Shown here one piece after another: positions 22,474 through 34,068 of a stretch of DNA of 64,000 nt (position 1 is the stretch's first letter; each line of letters opens with the position of its first letter). The stretch lies in the NCBI RefSeq assembly GCF_001417965.1, contig NW_018384245.1, positions 188,368 to 252,367 on the forward strand. The letters run 5' to 3'. The notes beneath the pieces are model-generated. The model saw nothing but the letters and a program-made list of their open reading frames with translations, did not search any database and was not told where the DNA came from. Position numbers and translations under genes: made by a program. Origin of the DNA: Exaiptasia diaphana. Taxonomy: Eukaryota; Cnidaria; Anthozoa; Actiniaria; Aiptasiidae.

Positions 22474-23718
22474 TTATATTTCTAAAGGGTTAAGTCCAAA
22501 TTCCAGTAAAAGTTGCTTGTTTTTCTCTTGCACCTCCATTGCTTGACTCTGCCATTTCCCTCGTGCTTCCTCTACTCTTAATGACAACTTGTCAAATGCA
22601 TCCTGAAAACAAAGACGACATGGTTGGTGTTGATATATGAAGGCTGCATAGTTGTTACAGTCTAATTACTAAATAAAAAACACTGGCGGATCCAGCACTA
22701 GTTCACCAATTTGCATCACAAAACAAATTTGTGAAAATGAATCATTTGTTTTATGATGCAAATTAGTGAACTAGTGCTGGATCCGCTAGTGAAAAAAGAT
22801 GGCTTACATGCAGAATGCTTTCGTAAACTGACTCCATGTGTTCAATTTTAAACTTTAATTCAGCTATTGTCTGGTCTTTTTCTTTTTTCATGTCTTCAAA
22901 TTCCTTTTTTGTTTTGCGCAGTTCTTCTTCTGACTTGGCTACAAAAAGTAAAAATAATAAATTAATATTGAGTAACCTCACTAGGTCCCACAGGGTCTTC
23001 TCTTGGAAACAGAAGGATCTCTTTGACCATTGGAATGAAGAACATTCTGAAGATTCCCAACATACAGTTAGTACTATTTACCTAGATTATCTCTTAGTTT
23101 TGTGACAGTCTGTTCCAACATGTGAATTCTAAGAGCCATTTCTGATTGCATGGTTTTGTATTGCCTTGTCAGATCTGTAAGTATAGAATATTGCATTTCA
23201 ACTCGATGTATTCGGGATTCCTGTGTCTCTAAATGCAAATTGTAACATTCACTATTTTTCCCAAACCTGATGAAATATCCAACTTATTTTGCTGCTCTGT
23301 TTCAACAGCTTCCTTAGCTTCAAGCATTCTATCTTTCATTCTGGAAGCTGTGTCTTTAGCACGTCGAGTGATCTCGGTCCTTGACGCTGAAATTATCAGA
23401 CATCATTGTTTGTTCATCATAATATTTTCTCGATTCTTGGAGTGTGGTATACTGCTATGAGATTGTTGTACGTAGCTATAAGGATCCTTCAAAATATAAT
23501 CTTACCAAGTTCATCGCGCAAACATTCAATTTCTTGTAAAGTTCTTTTGTATTTGTCTTCGACGGTGAGTTCGGTCTTCTCTAGAAGAAAATAAAATTGT
23601 CACGTTACTGCATTGAAAAACCTTTTTGCGCGATTCAAATGTTGAGATTAGACTTTTAAGTATTACCATCCTTCTTCTTTTTCTTCTTTCCTTTTCCTTT
23701 CTTCTTTTTTGGAGGCAT
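22474..23718 (-). CDS. CCDC153: DRC12/CCDC153, nexin-dynein regulatory complex coiled-coil subunit
   Basis: A small coiled-coil protein of the nexin-dynein regulatory complex that links outer doublets in motile cilia. Minus-strand exons: 23718-23667, 23580-23506, 23386-23267, 23174-23082, 22938-22808 and 22602-22474. The ATG at 23718 gives MPPKKKKGKGKKKKKKDG, a basic start matching vertebrate CCDC153 (MPPK...KKKK). Heptad-rich helix follows (EDKYKRTLQEIECLRDEL, TRQYKTMQSEMALRIHMLEQ, KSEEELRKTKKEFEDMK). The family-typical ending is HMESVYESILHDAFDKLSLR...QLLLEFGLNPLEI. Length is close to 200 residues, as in the family. One intron contains the MITE at 22681-22791. The gene is divergent from ETFB with a 303-bp gap. 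Confidence 0.92.
22681..22791. mobile_element. MITE-like palindrome in a DRC12 intron
   Basis: CACTGGCGGATCCAGCACTA at 22681 pairs with the complementary right end TAGTGCTGGATCCGCTAGTG at 22772-22791. The arms extend to about 48 bp with few mismatches. Terminal GGCGGATCCAG motifs are typical of hAT-like non-autonomous elements in invertebrates. The flanks are A-runs, so target duplication cannot be judged. Confidence 0.8.
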
Positions 23719-24021
23719 TTCGCTGCAAGTTTGTTTTATACACTAACGCGGCCCTTGTGTTGTCATGCAAACTTGCGAGAAAAAACACAGGGTAACCGTC
23801 ACCACTAGTTTGTTTTACTTTAGTATCACATTAAGAATATCAAAAATTAAAATGCATACTTGGAATAACGTCTCATTCTGCTTTTTTTTAAACTGGAAAA
23901 TTATTAAGTATATCTTTGTTCTAAGTTGTTGTTTTTGATGTTATATATTATACCTGATGGGAATCCTGTGTATACCGGTTTTTTCAGTGCATGCGCATTT
24001 GTATTTTCCTCTCAATCCAAG
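23719..24021. promoter_or_regulatory. Head-to-head promoter region of DRC12 and ETFB
   Basis: 303 bp between start codons of a ciliary gene and a mitochondrial gene. It contains an RFX X-box-like element 41-54 bp upstream of the DRC12 ATG. The ETFB start codon is embedded in CAAGATGGCG, a YY1-type motif. Confidence 0.6.
23759..23772. promoter_or_regulatory. RFX X-box-like motif upstream of DRC12
   Basis: GTTGTCATGCAAAC is close to the imperfect palindrome GTTGCCATGGCAAC bound by RFX factors, which drive ciliary genes. It is about 41 bp upstream of the DRC12 start codon. Confidence 0.6.
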
Positions 24022-27000
24022 ATGGCGTCGTTACGTGTTCTTGTAGGATGTAAACGTGTCATTGACTATGCCGTCAAAGTAAGCTAATTATTTAAAGATT
24101 TGGCAATTTTTTTTATATGTTGAAGAATCATCAGATATACTGACAGAATTTTGTGTTGCAGATACGCGTTAAACCCGACAAAACTGGTGTTGTGACTGAT
24201 GGAGTCAAGCATAGTATGAATCCCTTTGACGAAATTGCTGTGGAAGAGGTTGGTAGAAATACAGTATTTTGAATTTAATTGGTGATTTACAATTATGAGC
24301 AGCTACATAGAGGTATTGTCGTGTGATTAATGTATTTGCAATAAGAATAAGCTCGTGAATATATAAATATTTTAAGTTAAGGATAACTTCTTATAAGCTT
24401 ATTGAAATAACACGATGTCAAAGGTCAGACACGACAAACTGGTTTATCTTTCTCAATCAGGTTTGTAAATTCTTGATTTTATAGGCGGTTAGATTGAAAG
24501 AAAAGAAATTAGCATCTGAAATTATTGCTGTCAGCTGTGGACCTGCAAAGAGTGAGGTATGAAAATGTCAATGATGTCATAAATGCTTTTTCTAGAATTC
24601 ATTAATAATTCATGAGCTATTAGTCCAATGAGCATCAAACTATTGGGTCACATGACGGGCTTTCCCGATAAAGTACTGAGTAAAGTACTATATCAGATAT
24701 ATAGAACTGATGCTTTATTAATCAGTTCTATATCAGATGTCAGCGCTTTATCGTAACCCAACACTTGCAAAGGTCTCATCATAGACTTTTGCTAGGTTTT
24801 AAATCAGTTTCAATCAATGTGCAGACATGCACTATAGCATAGACTAGCCGTTCTTACGTGTGGGATCAAAATTCTTTCAATTGTGGCACAATGCACATGC
24901 TCATTAGAAGTTTAATATGCATTATCTTTGTTTTCGCACTTTTTAGCTTTTTTCTAAAATGATAACAATTTCTGAATGTTGGTCTAGAAGTCGCTTATAG
25001 AACAAGAGTGCATGTTTTTTATCGCCTGTGGCTCGAATCTATATATCCCGATAAAACACGCACTCTCGTTCTATAAACAACACATACTGTTCAGAAATTG
25101 TCACTGGGGGAGGGGTGGATCATAAAAAGAAACAAAAACGATTTCAGGCTTAAATTATACTAACTACATGTAAGCTCATTTACTTTTGCTTTTCCCACTG
25201 AAATGTGAATCCTGCATCCAGTGATGCACAAGCTTTATTATCTTTATATTAGGCCTGGTATATATGCCAAGCCAGCATTGAGCTGAATGAGTTTGAATTT
25301 TTATACATTTTCATAACCAGATCCTTCCCAGTTTCCAAACGAAAAATCGAAGACTCTGTTTGGAAACAAATGTTTCTTCTATTTGATTGGTCCAAAAATT
25401 CTGATTTATCCTTATCATATGACTCAAATTCAGGGACTTCCAGTATCGTCTCAACCAGAACTGGGTCTTCTGGTATCATCTCCAAACAGTGACTTTTATT
25501 TTCCATTGAGAAACTAAGAAGGATCTGGGTACAAGGATAGGAATCGTGCCATACCAAATGTATTTGAGTCAACACAAATCAGCCATTTGGTTCAGGGTGA
25601 TGATAACACGATGCATGAAACTGGCATTAATTAAATGCTATGTTCTTGATGAAAATATTTGATGTCATAGACAATTTTTAGGGTTCAAATTTGTGTGATA
25701 TATTCCACACCCTTTTCCTGATCTGTAACTTATTTGCTTTTACTTTTCTGTTTTTTTTTCTTAACATTCATTCATTTATTCTGCAACAATTGACTGGACT
25801 ATAATGACTTTCAATGTATTTGATAATTATTCTAATTACTAGAGCACTGTTTGTATAGCTGTTCTTAATTTAGACCAAATTTTACCACTGTTTACTTGCA
25901 TAGTACTCAGTTTTGTCAAGTTTATGTGATAAGACTTTCATCTAATTTATTATCCAGAGGAGATCAGTAATAAGAAGTAATAAGATTAATACTTATAAAG
26001 CATTTTATTTCATGCTTGACATATAAGATGCCTTAATACACTTCAAAAATTTATGTCCCTTGTTATATTTATTATATAAAATTCCTTTTGTTAACTGACA
26101 CATTAAATTGCTAAAATCTTAAACAATTCTGTTTCCAATGTATTTAAAGATTTCATCCAGCAATAACTTTGACATTGCTAGCCTTGCATTCTGGTTTCCC
26201 TATGCAAAGATAAGGAGGTACCAAATTGACATTGTGAAGTATACCAACCCAATTCTGTTGGATTTGCTGAGTAACTGCTGGGTCTTTGGGATTTCCTTTG
26301 TAGTAAAACATTGAGTCTTTCATCAACTTTTTAGAATTTGATTTCACTGAAAGATGAATATAAGTAATGATTACTCCAAGGCATGAATTAACTAAATTCC
26401 CCTGTTGAGTATGTTAGTGATTTGGACATAAGATGCTCTTTTCTGTATATTACCTGTGCAATTAGGCCAGCGTGTACGTCCACCAAACAGGTTCACCCAA
26501 TGTCCATATGGGCATGTGTACGCATGAGCAGGTTTATATTCAAAGTCATACTTTTCATTGCAAGAAACTGTGCAGACTTTAAGGCTGGCGCTGAGATCAT
26601 TACAAGCCAGTGCTCCATTTATTGGTGGAGGAAACATTTTGCATTTTGGTGCTGATTAGAAAGTATTCAACATAATCATAATTTATTAACATTGTCCTCT
26701 CTCATGTTTTCTGGATCTTTTATTGTGCTCTTTCTGCATCCATATCTTTTGGTTGCAATGTCAAAGAAATAAATCACAAAATTAAAACATACTTACATGT
26801 CAAGGTGACTTTGATAGAGCAAGATGCTGTGTTAAGGGATTGGTCTTGAGCTGTACATGTTATTGTGTATTGTCCTGGATTGGATGTCATGGCTCCACTT
26901 TGTCTACTGCAATACACAGATGGTGGTAGTCCATCATTGTCTTCAGGAACCTCAAGCCTTCCATAGTTCACCCTCAATTGTGATTTATCAGAAACGATAT

Positions 27001-30000
27001 TTACATCTGGTGGGCATGTTATTTTTGGTGGTGCAACATCTAGAATATGTATTGAAATAGTCCAGAATACTAAAGATTAGTTTGTTGTTATCTTATAGTA
27101 GAGGTGCGTGTGTGAGTCTCCTTGAATACTGAACTGCACTAATTATTGTTTTCTTTGAACATACAGTCAGCATTTTATGTTATCTAGGAGCAAAACCATA
27201 TTTGAGAGTTTCTGTTAGAATAATAATTATCTTATGATTATTCAACAAGATATTTTGAACTAGCAAAATCGCCTACATGGCATTATGGTATAAGTCTTTT
27301 AACAGACCTACTTGTTCCTTGTCTCACTGTGAAAATCAATTTCAATATCACTCTTTGCAAATGGAGTATAATAGTTGTCACATCAGGCTCATTCTTTATT
27401 ATTTATTGTAAATTTCTGATGTACCATGCCTTTGATATCTATTAGGGGGTGGTGGCAAAATAAGAAAATATGGTATGTTAATTATTGGAACTATTTTAAC
27501 ACCTTTAACGTCAATAGAAAAGAAGCAATGGGCATAGTTTCCAGCAGCATCTTTAGCTTCACATCCAACTATATCATGGCTAGGAACACGCATTGATGTA
27601 CCATTTTTAGGTGAACATGAGATTGTTGGTGTTACACCTGAATTATCTGTTGCTATTACTTTCCAAGACACTATCTCAGACCTTCCTTTTGAGTTGATCA
27701 GAATATCATCAGGACACTGGACCTTTGGTTGTTCATAGTCTGGAACACTAGCTATCAAAATAAACATGACTTTTTATTGTACTACATGCATTTCAGTCAC
27801 TTAACAATATTTAACTTGATTTAATGGTTGCAAAGTAATTGCATAATTAAGTTTCTTATCATCTTAGAAGGTTTTTTTGATTATTAGGAGTAATAAATAA
27901 TCAAAAGTTAGGTACTAAACACTGTGCTTGTTCAATTTTATTTTCATACCTTGGCCAAGTGTTGACTGATTCACAAAAGTAATAAAGCAGATTAGCACCA
28001 CAATTAACATCATGACGTTAGTTGTAGAAATAATTTTAGTTCTAGAAATGAATGATCAAGGTTAGGTTTGTAATGCCATTTTTCAGCATTGGTGTATTTA
28101 GCTGCAGTTCAAGGTGTTAAATCAGTTGTCTGCTGTGTAAATATGAGCAACATGCAATTAAAATGATTTGACAAATTAATCATAATAATCCTTAAAGTAA
28201 TTACAACCAATATAACCAATAAACTAATCCACGGGGCTGTCAAACCCCATGCAGTTTCATATCTTGAAAACTGACATTTTGTTTATATTTTCCTAAAGGT
28301 GATAAAAAAAAACTATAGTTCAGACCATAGATATTTCAATTTTTCATTCATTTACAAATCAGGTCCCATGTTTTGGAAAATATACTTAGAAAGTGTGAGA
28401 GATTTGTCTTTTTTTTCTTTTTGAAAAACTGGGTGATTTTACATTGAAATCTTGAGACAGGGAGATATGCCTCAAATTCTTGAGGATCCTCGATTATCCA
28501 GGAGAGTCGATATCCTGAATCCATAATATTATAAAATACTACATTATGAAATACTTTCAAACTCTTCTGGATTCTCAATAATCTCAAGAAATATATGCAG
28601 GACAAATTATTACCCAGAAGACAATGCTCTTGGAGAGAGCTTCCTGAAATTGTAGTAAAGAACATTGTGTTGTCATCTCAACGACATTGTCACGTCTGGA
28701 ATGAATAGCTTTATGTAAATACTATACTTGAGATACAAGAAATGGACAACGTTTTTTTAGAAAAATTAGTTTTTCTAATGAATTTCTTACCAAAAAGCAC
28801 TTTTATCAAAATATCAAGGCATTGTGGAGATAAAGACGATAAAGATAAAACTTCACAGAGCAAGTCAGATGTCCATACTTCAACTAATTTCATTCAAATA
28901 GAGGTATATATATAACTAAAAGCAGTCTGACACTGACAATAAAAGCAAAAAAGTATTTACATGATGTTTTCACCCTTTCCTTTTGTATTATATTTTTTAT
29001 ATCAATTTTATTACACTTGACTTAATGATTTTTCAATGTATTCAATCTCAAACATATTTACATATGGATTTTCATTCCAGACGTGATTTTGAGAAGACAA
29101 TGAAACATTGTCTACCGGTACTAACAATTGTATGAGTTTTCCTAATTAATTAAGCAACCAATTCCCCTTGAATTGTATGGATTGTACAAAGTTTTTACAA
29201 ATTTCGGAGAGAAAAAAAAATTGCATGAAAAAAATTGCATGAAAAACCAAAATCAAATTCTTTTTTTTTTTTTCAAAACTTTCATTGTTTTCTCATCCAT
29301 TTTTGTTTTATTTTTTGGCAGCAACCTGACAAACATGATATTATATTTTTGTGGAAAAAAGGGCAATTAAAAAATTGTAGTCAGAAAGGGTGTAGTCATT
29401 GAGCAGGACAAAGTGTATCATTTTGTTTCTTTCTCATCTGTAAAACAATTGAAGCATGTGTTAAACATTTCAGGAAACTCTCCGCACAGCCCTGGCAATG
29501 GGAGCTGATAGAGGAATTCATGTTGTTATTGATGACAAAGATTATGAAGGACTACAGCCACTTGGTGTTGCAAAACTGCTAGCTAAAATAGTTGAACAGG
29601 AGAAACCAGACATAGTACTTCTTGGCAAACAGGTGAAACTAGTGAAAACTATCTAGACACTATCTATACTGTACAAAATTACATTATTAAATGATCATAT
29701 ATTGCTTTTTCTATCTAATTGATTACCCTGGTCCCAGAGGCTTGCCTTCTTTTTCTCTGCTGACTTGTCAGTATGGTGATGCTGAGTGTGTTTAATGTTC
29801 AGTGGAAGCGTCTGTTTTAAGCATAGGTGATCTCACTTTCATGCAGTACTTAAGCTGTCAAATAAACTAACCAATCACAGATAGGAGGAATGTACTCCAT
29901 TATCTATGATGATCCATGATTGGCTGTTTTATTGGGCTTGTCTGACAGTCAAAATCCCTTCAAGCCCTTCTGAAATTGTTATATCATTTTGTATGTCCAA

Positions 30001-31436
30001 CTTCTAACATTGCATAAAAATCAGATTAACAATGCTTGAAACTAGATAGCTTTCTTGCACTTAGAAAATTTTGATTAGAGCAGATTTTGTATTGACTGTG
30101 GAAAAAAAAGTGCCATGATGACGGTTCAGTGACTGTTATACATTATTGAATACATATAAATCCATCCTAACATAAACACTTAAGTAAGGTGAACCTCTGG
30201 GGCCAACATACAAATTCTGTTTATTCCAGGCTATTGATGATGATTGTAATCAAACACCTCAAATGCTGTCAGGTTTACTGAACTGGCCTCAGGTACAAAT
30301 AACAATATTTATTACTAAACAGACACAATAAACATTTTCTCAATGAAATCCATGTGTGGAAATCATGTTTCTAATAGAAACAAAACCTGTTGCATGAATA
30401 ATTTCAATTAGTATTTTTTCTATTTAATAGTATATTGGTAATTAAATTGGACATTCCACATCATTGGTGATGACCGTATAGTTTCCATGAAGTTTCTCAT
30501 CAATAAACATCAATATCCTCAAGGCTGTTGACTGTTGTATTTTTCAGGCTCTTTATGCCTCCAAGATAGAACCAAAGGATGGTATACTACATGTAACAAG
30601 AGAAATAGACGGAGGACTTGAGAATATCACAGTAAAACTACCATGTGTAGCATCAGCAGATTTAAGGTCCAGCAGTTATCAAAATACTGTTTACTAAATA
30701 AAGTGTTGACCAACATGAAACAAAACAACAGGGGTTGGATGTTCAATTCAACCCATTTCTTTTATATGGTTTTATCAGCTGAGTAAGGTTGTGTATAACT
30801 CTGTGTATGTCATGTACAGCTTGTCACAAGTCTAGAAGTAGAGCTCTTGCACAGTTTGACAGCTCAATATGCCTGTACAAAAAGATAAAAAATAGCACCA
30901 ACTTAAGATTAAATCGCTTTTTGCTGCATTTCTTTAGATTAAATGAACCAAGATATGCTACCCTTCCTAACATTATGGTAAGGCTGAATTGAAATCTTTT
31001 TTCATGATCCTTTATCTATTTTGTTCCTTTCTATCTCTTCTTACTTTAAACCTCTTACTGTCTTACAAAACTTTTCTTTCCTTCCTGTGCCTGTAGTTTC
31101 TGTTTTATTTGTTTTTATGCTATTATCTTTTTATTTTATTTTTTCATCCCATTCCCTTTCTTTTCCTTTAAACCCTCCTCCCAGATCTATCATGTAGGCT
31201 ATTTTCATACTGTTAATTATTTCCCTCTTGATCATCAATGTGAGTTATGTAATCATTCACAGAAAGCAAAAAAGAAAAAGATTGACAAAAAGAAACCAGG
31301 AGATCTTGGTGTGGATATCAGCCCAAATATCGAAGTATTGAATGTAGTAGATCCTCCTGTACGTAGTGCTGGCATAAAAGTAGAAACAGTTGATGATTTA
31401 GTGGGGAAACTTAAAGATCATGGATTTCCTGCTTAG
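24022..31436 (+). CDS. ETFB: ETFB, electron transfer flavoprotein beta subunit
   Basis: The beta subunit of the mitochondrial matrix ETF heterodimer. It binds AMP and passes electrons from acyl-CoA dehydrogenases to ETF-QO. Exons: 24022-24078, 24162-24248, 24485-24556, 29474-29632, 30230-30292, 30548-30666, 30938-30977 and 31263-31436. The start [20 protein letters not shown] is the ETFB N terminus. Next come [28 protein letters not shown], the ETFB signature region around [19 protein letters not shown], and [17 protein letters not shown]. The recognition-loop segment [20 protein letters not shown] is the stretch around the Leu/Lys used for dehydrogenase docking and lysine methylation. About 257 residues, as expected. 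Intron 3 is 4.9 kb and holds a nested gene on the other strand. Confidence 0.97.
24958..25104. mobile_element. MITE-like palindrome in ETFB intron 3
   Basis: The left part GATAACAATTTCTGAA...TTATAGAACAAGAGTGCATG is mirrored by GCACTCTCGTTCTATAA...TTCAGAAATTGTCAC at the right, with a loop of about 25 bp near 25030. Arms are about 60 bp with several mismatches. The core pair ATAGAACAAGAGTGC/GCACTCTCGTTCTAT is nearly perfect. Confidence 0.65.
26153..28013 (-). CDS. Secreted HYR-HYR-sushi protein nested in ETFB intron 3
   Basis: An apparently complete 315-residue secreted protein. Minus-strand exons: 28013-27950, 27751-27503, 27039-26797, 26651-26454 and 26346-26153, all GT-AG and in phase. Exon 1 encodes a signal peptide, [20 protein letters not shown]. 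Exon 2 is one HYR domain ([47 protein letters not shown]). Exon 3 is a second HYR domain ([39 protein letters not shown]). Exon 4 is sushi-like with paired Cys ([21 protein letters not shown]). Exon 5 is a Cys-poor tail ending [11 protein letters not shown] and sushi domains are extracellular adhesion modules, often paired in complement-like and SVEP1-like proteins, so an extracellular binding or innate role is possible. One domain per exon suggests assembly by exon shuffling. No orthologue is recognised. Confidence 0.85.
28670..29110. repeat. Possible inverted-repeat-bounded element in ETFB intron 3
   Basis: GTCACGTCTGGAATGA at about 28689-28704 is repeated in inverted form as TCATTCCAGACGTGA at about 29075-29089. 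Weaker matching continues beyond on both sides. The interior of about 370 bp is AT-rich with no coding signal. It could be the remains of a DNA transposon. Confidence 0.4.
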
Positions 31437-34068
31437 GATGATTTTGCGCATGAAATGGTTGCCTATTGTACTTTCATTTAATTTGATATTTTCACACTCT
31501 GTACTTAAATTTTGGTCAGGAATTTGACTATGAAATTTTAATAAACTATAGTTGTTGTCTGTTTTGTTCTGTCCTTTTGTGTTCAAATTTAATAGTTAAA
31601 AAAGTGACATTCTCTTAAGCTCAAACCCAAGGGAAACTTTTCAGCTCGTTTTGTTTCAGGACCGCGTGAGAGTGATGAAAGTCGTTGATTATAATTCAGC
31701 ACTTAGTGTTTTATGCATTTAAAACGACTTTTAAGTACTTTAAAATGAGCGTCCATACTTCAAAACCACTCAGTTCAAACGAAATTGATATGGAGATTTG
31801 GAAAATCATGAAATATGAATTGTTCAAAAAGACGTTTAATACAAACTAACACGAGGACAAGCTTCAGCTTATGTAAAATGTGGTGTGGAGTGCACGTATA
31901 CACCAACATACATTCGAATGAAGCTATTTTAATGAAGTTATAAGATTCTCATTTTAGCGACGCTCCCGCGTTTTTGGAAAGTCTCCATCTTTGTTACGCT
32001 TCCTCTTCGCTGTGCTATCCGCCTATTTTTAAAAGGTTTGCAAAACTATGATGAAAAATATAGTCAAAAGCAAACAGTTTAATTAACTATAGAATAAAAA
32101 AATCGATACAATATGTTTCGGTTAAGAAGACAACATGTTTCAATTTTTGACGTGCATGTTGATTACGAAGGGGGCGTAATCACAAAAAAATGCTTTCAGA
32201 ACTTATGGAGGACTCGTGTGCAGTTATTTCTGCTGATATAGAATTGATGATGTTTCTTTCTCGAAGACATACATATTTAATAGAAAGTGCCTTTATAAAT
32301 GAAGGCGCCAAATTTTACGGATTGAAATTGATTATTTCAATTTTTGTGTTTGCAAAAAGTCTTCGGCCATTTGCACGACCAACCCCTACAAATCTAATCA
32401 CAATCTTTTCCTCGTCCTTGACAACATTGCAAAAAGGGAGGGGAGGTTGTAGTAACACATTCATAGACGGTGTTTTACACAATTTTGCAAAAGATTGTAT
32501 CTCATGAAGGGTTTTTGACGTGACCATGTCATTTTATCATTTCTATTGTTCATATTTAATCTTTTACTTATGAATGTCACGCTCGCTGTGATTGGTTAGA
32601 TTTTTTTGCCTTTGCAAATGAACATCCTTGTCGTCTTTGTCACGCTCGGCGTAAAAGTCGAAAACACTGAAACGTCTTCAAGGTAAATGAGGATGAAAAG
32701 TTATATTTGTATCAAAAGAGATAAAGGCGTGTTCAACTCGATGGTTGTTTTCTTGAAGATTGCACAAATTGTGCCCTTTTGACCGTCTTCTTTGACTGAC
32801 TTTCAAAGAGGACGTGGCCCAGACCTGTGGTTTTAAGACTGTCACTCACATTCTCTATGGCCAACAAGGAAGGTATGCTGGTAGATAATCTATCGACAGA
32901 AAAATCGATTTGATCGACGGATTGTATTTGTACTGGTATCATTATTATCATACCTTGGTTGAGGAACTTGACCCAGTGTATGCAGACCGCCAGATCGATC
33001 AACCGACTCGATATTTATTATACATCGCGATGTAGTTACAATCTAGAAAAAATGGATATTTTGACTTTTGAAATAAACACCAACGGTTGCATGTAAAATT
33101 CTAAATAATTTAATCTTTATTGGTCAATAATTTCCGTATTTAAAAATACTCCAAACACTATTTGTTTTGTTTTGTGTGTGAAGAGATTTTGATGCAAATT
33201 GCAGCTTCAAACTTCCAGTCAGTTCGAAGGCTTCTCTTTCTTTTCTATCGTCAATGTACTAGTATTTTACAAACCGCGAACAATTTATTAATAAAACGAC
33301 TATGTTTTCATACACAATTGTGTTTTACCTTGTAAAAATAACACTTTACAAATTTAGTTTATATAGTCTGGCAATATGAATAGATTCGAGCGGGATTTTT
33401 GTTTACATTTCATCGTTGGCCGAATAAATTCGACTATGAACACTTGTTTACTCCGAAAACCACTTAATTTTCTCACTGAAACTTATCTATTAAATTTAAA
33501 TGGCTTCTACTGGGAATGGAAGAGAGTAGAACCTGTGGGCGGGTATTTATATGAAATTTGATGAATGCCGAATGCTGAATTCTAACTCTTTTCATTAAAC
33601 ATTTCATATTTGTTACTAATTTTAGACAATATTATTTTTGAATATATTTGAGTAGAGGGGAGATAATAGTTTGAAAGTATTTGATAACTATAATAGAAAT
33701 GTATTATGAATAGTTCTAATCAGCATGCAAAATAAACGCTTTAAATTATTCAATTTATTAATTTTAATAAGGGAACTGACAAATCCAAGATTTATTGAGA
33801 CACAAAAATTGAAAATATATGAGTCTTTTTCAATGTTAAAATGGATCTATTTGGGCCAAAATGTTTGACCTGTTTGGCTTACATTTGTCATTTACATGAC
33901 ATTTTCAGTTATCAGAGGGGAGGGGAGGGGAGAAAAATGTTTTTTGGGGGAGGGGATAGGGGAGGTATTCATTTATTTATAGTAAAAACTGTCTTATATC
34001 TAATTTAACTTTGATTTTTCTTCTTTTAAATGGATTAAAAATGATGTTATTTTTTTTGTAAGATTCAG
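31437..34068. other. Intergenic region between ETFB and the MCF2L-type gene
   Basis: An AATAAA at 31540-31545 should end the ETFB transcript. The remainder must include the promoter and first coding exon of the Rho GEF gene, which I could not locate. Frames at 32190-32507 (+) and 32733-33002 (-) are open but show no domain. G-rich runs occur at 33916-33966 (repeats of GAGGGGAGGGG). Confidence 0.5.
31540..31545 (+). terminator. Candidate poly(A) signal, ETFB
   Basis: AATAAA about 104 bp after the ETFB stop codon. Confidence 0.6.

Noticed and set aside
24640-24770. Possible further MITE (ATATAGAACTGAT / ATCAGTTCTATAT)
   Set aside because: The inner arms pair over only about 15 bp and the outer arms (GGGTCAC...CGATAAAG) match poorly, so the element limits cannot be supported.
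25249-25575. 108-residue open frame on the minus strand in ETFB intron 3
   Set aside because: It could be an exon of another nested gene, but it has no recognisable domain and no matching exons nearby. It is separate from the HYR gene, whose stop is at 26153.
32190-32507. 105-residue open frame (+) and its overlapping minus-strand frame
   Set aside because: Both strands are open over the same DNA without motifs, and there are no nearby exon partners.
32733-33002. 89-residue open frame on the minus strand between ETFB and MCF2L
   Set aside because: No domain, no clear splice context and no similarity I recognise. Length is within chance for this region.
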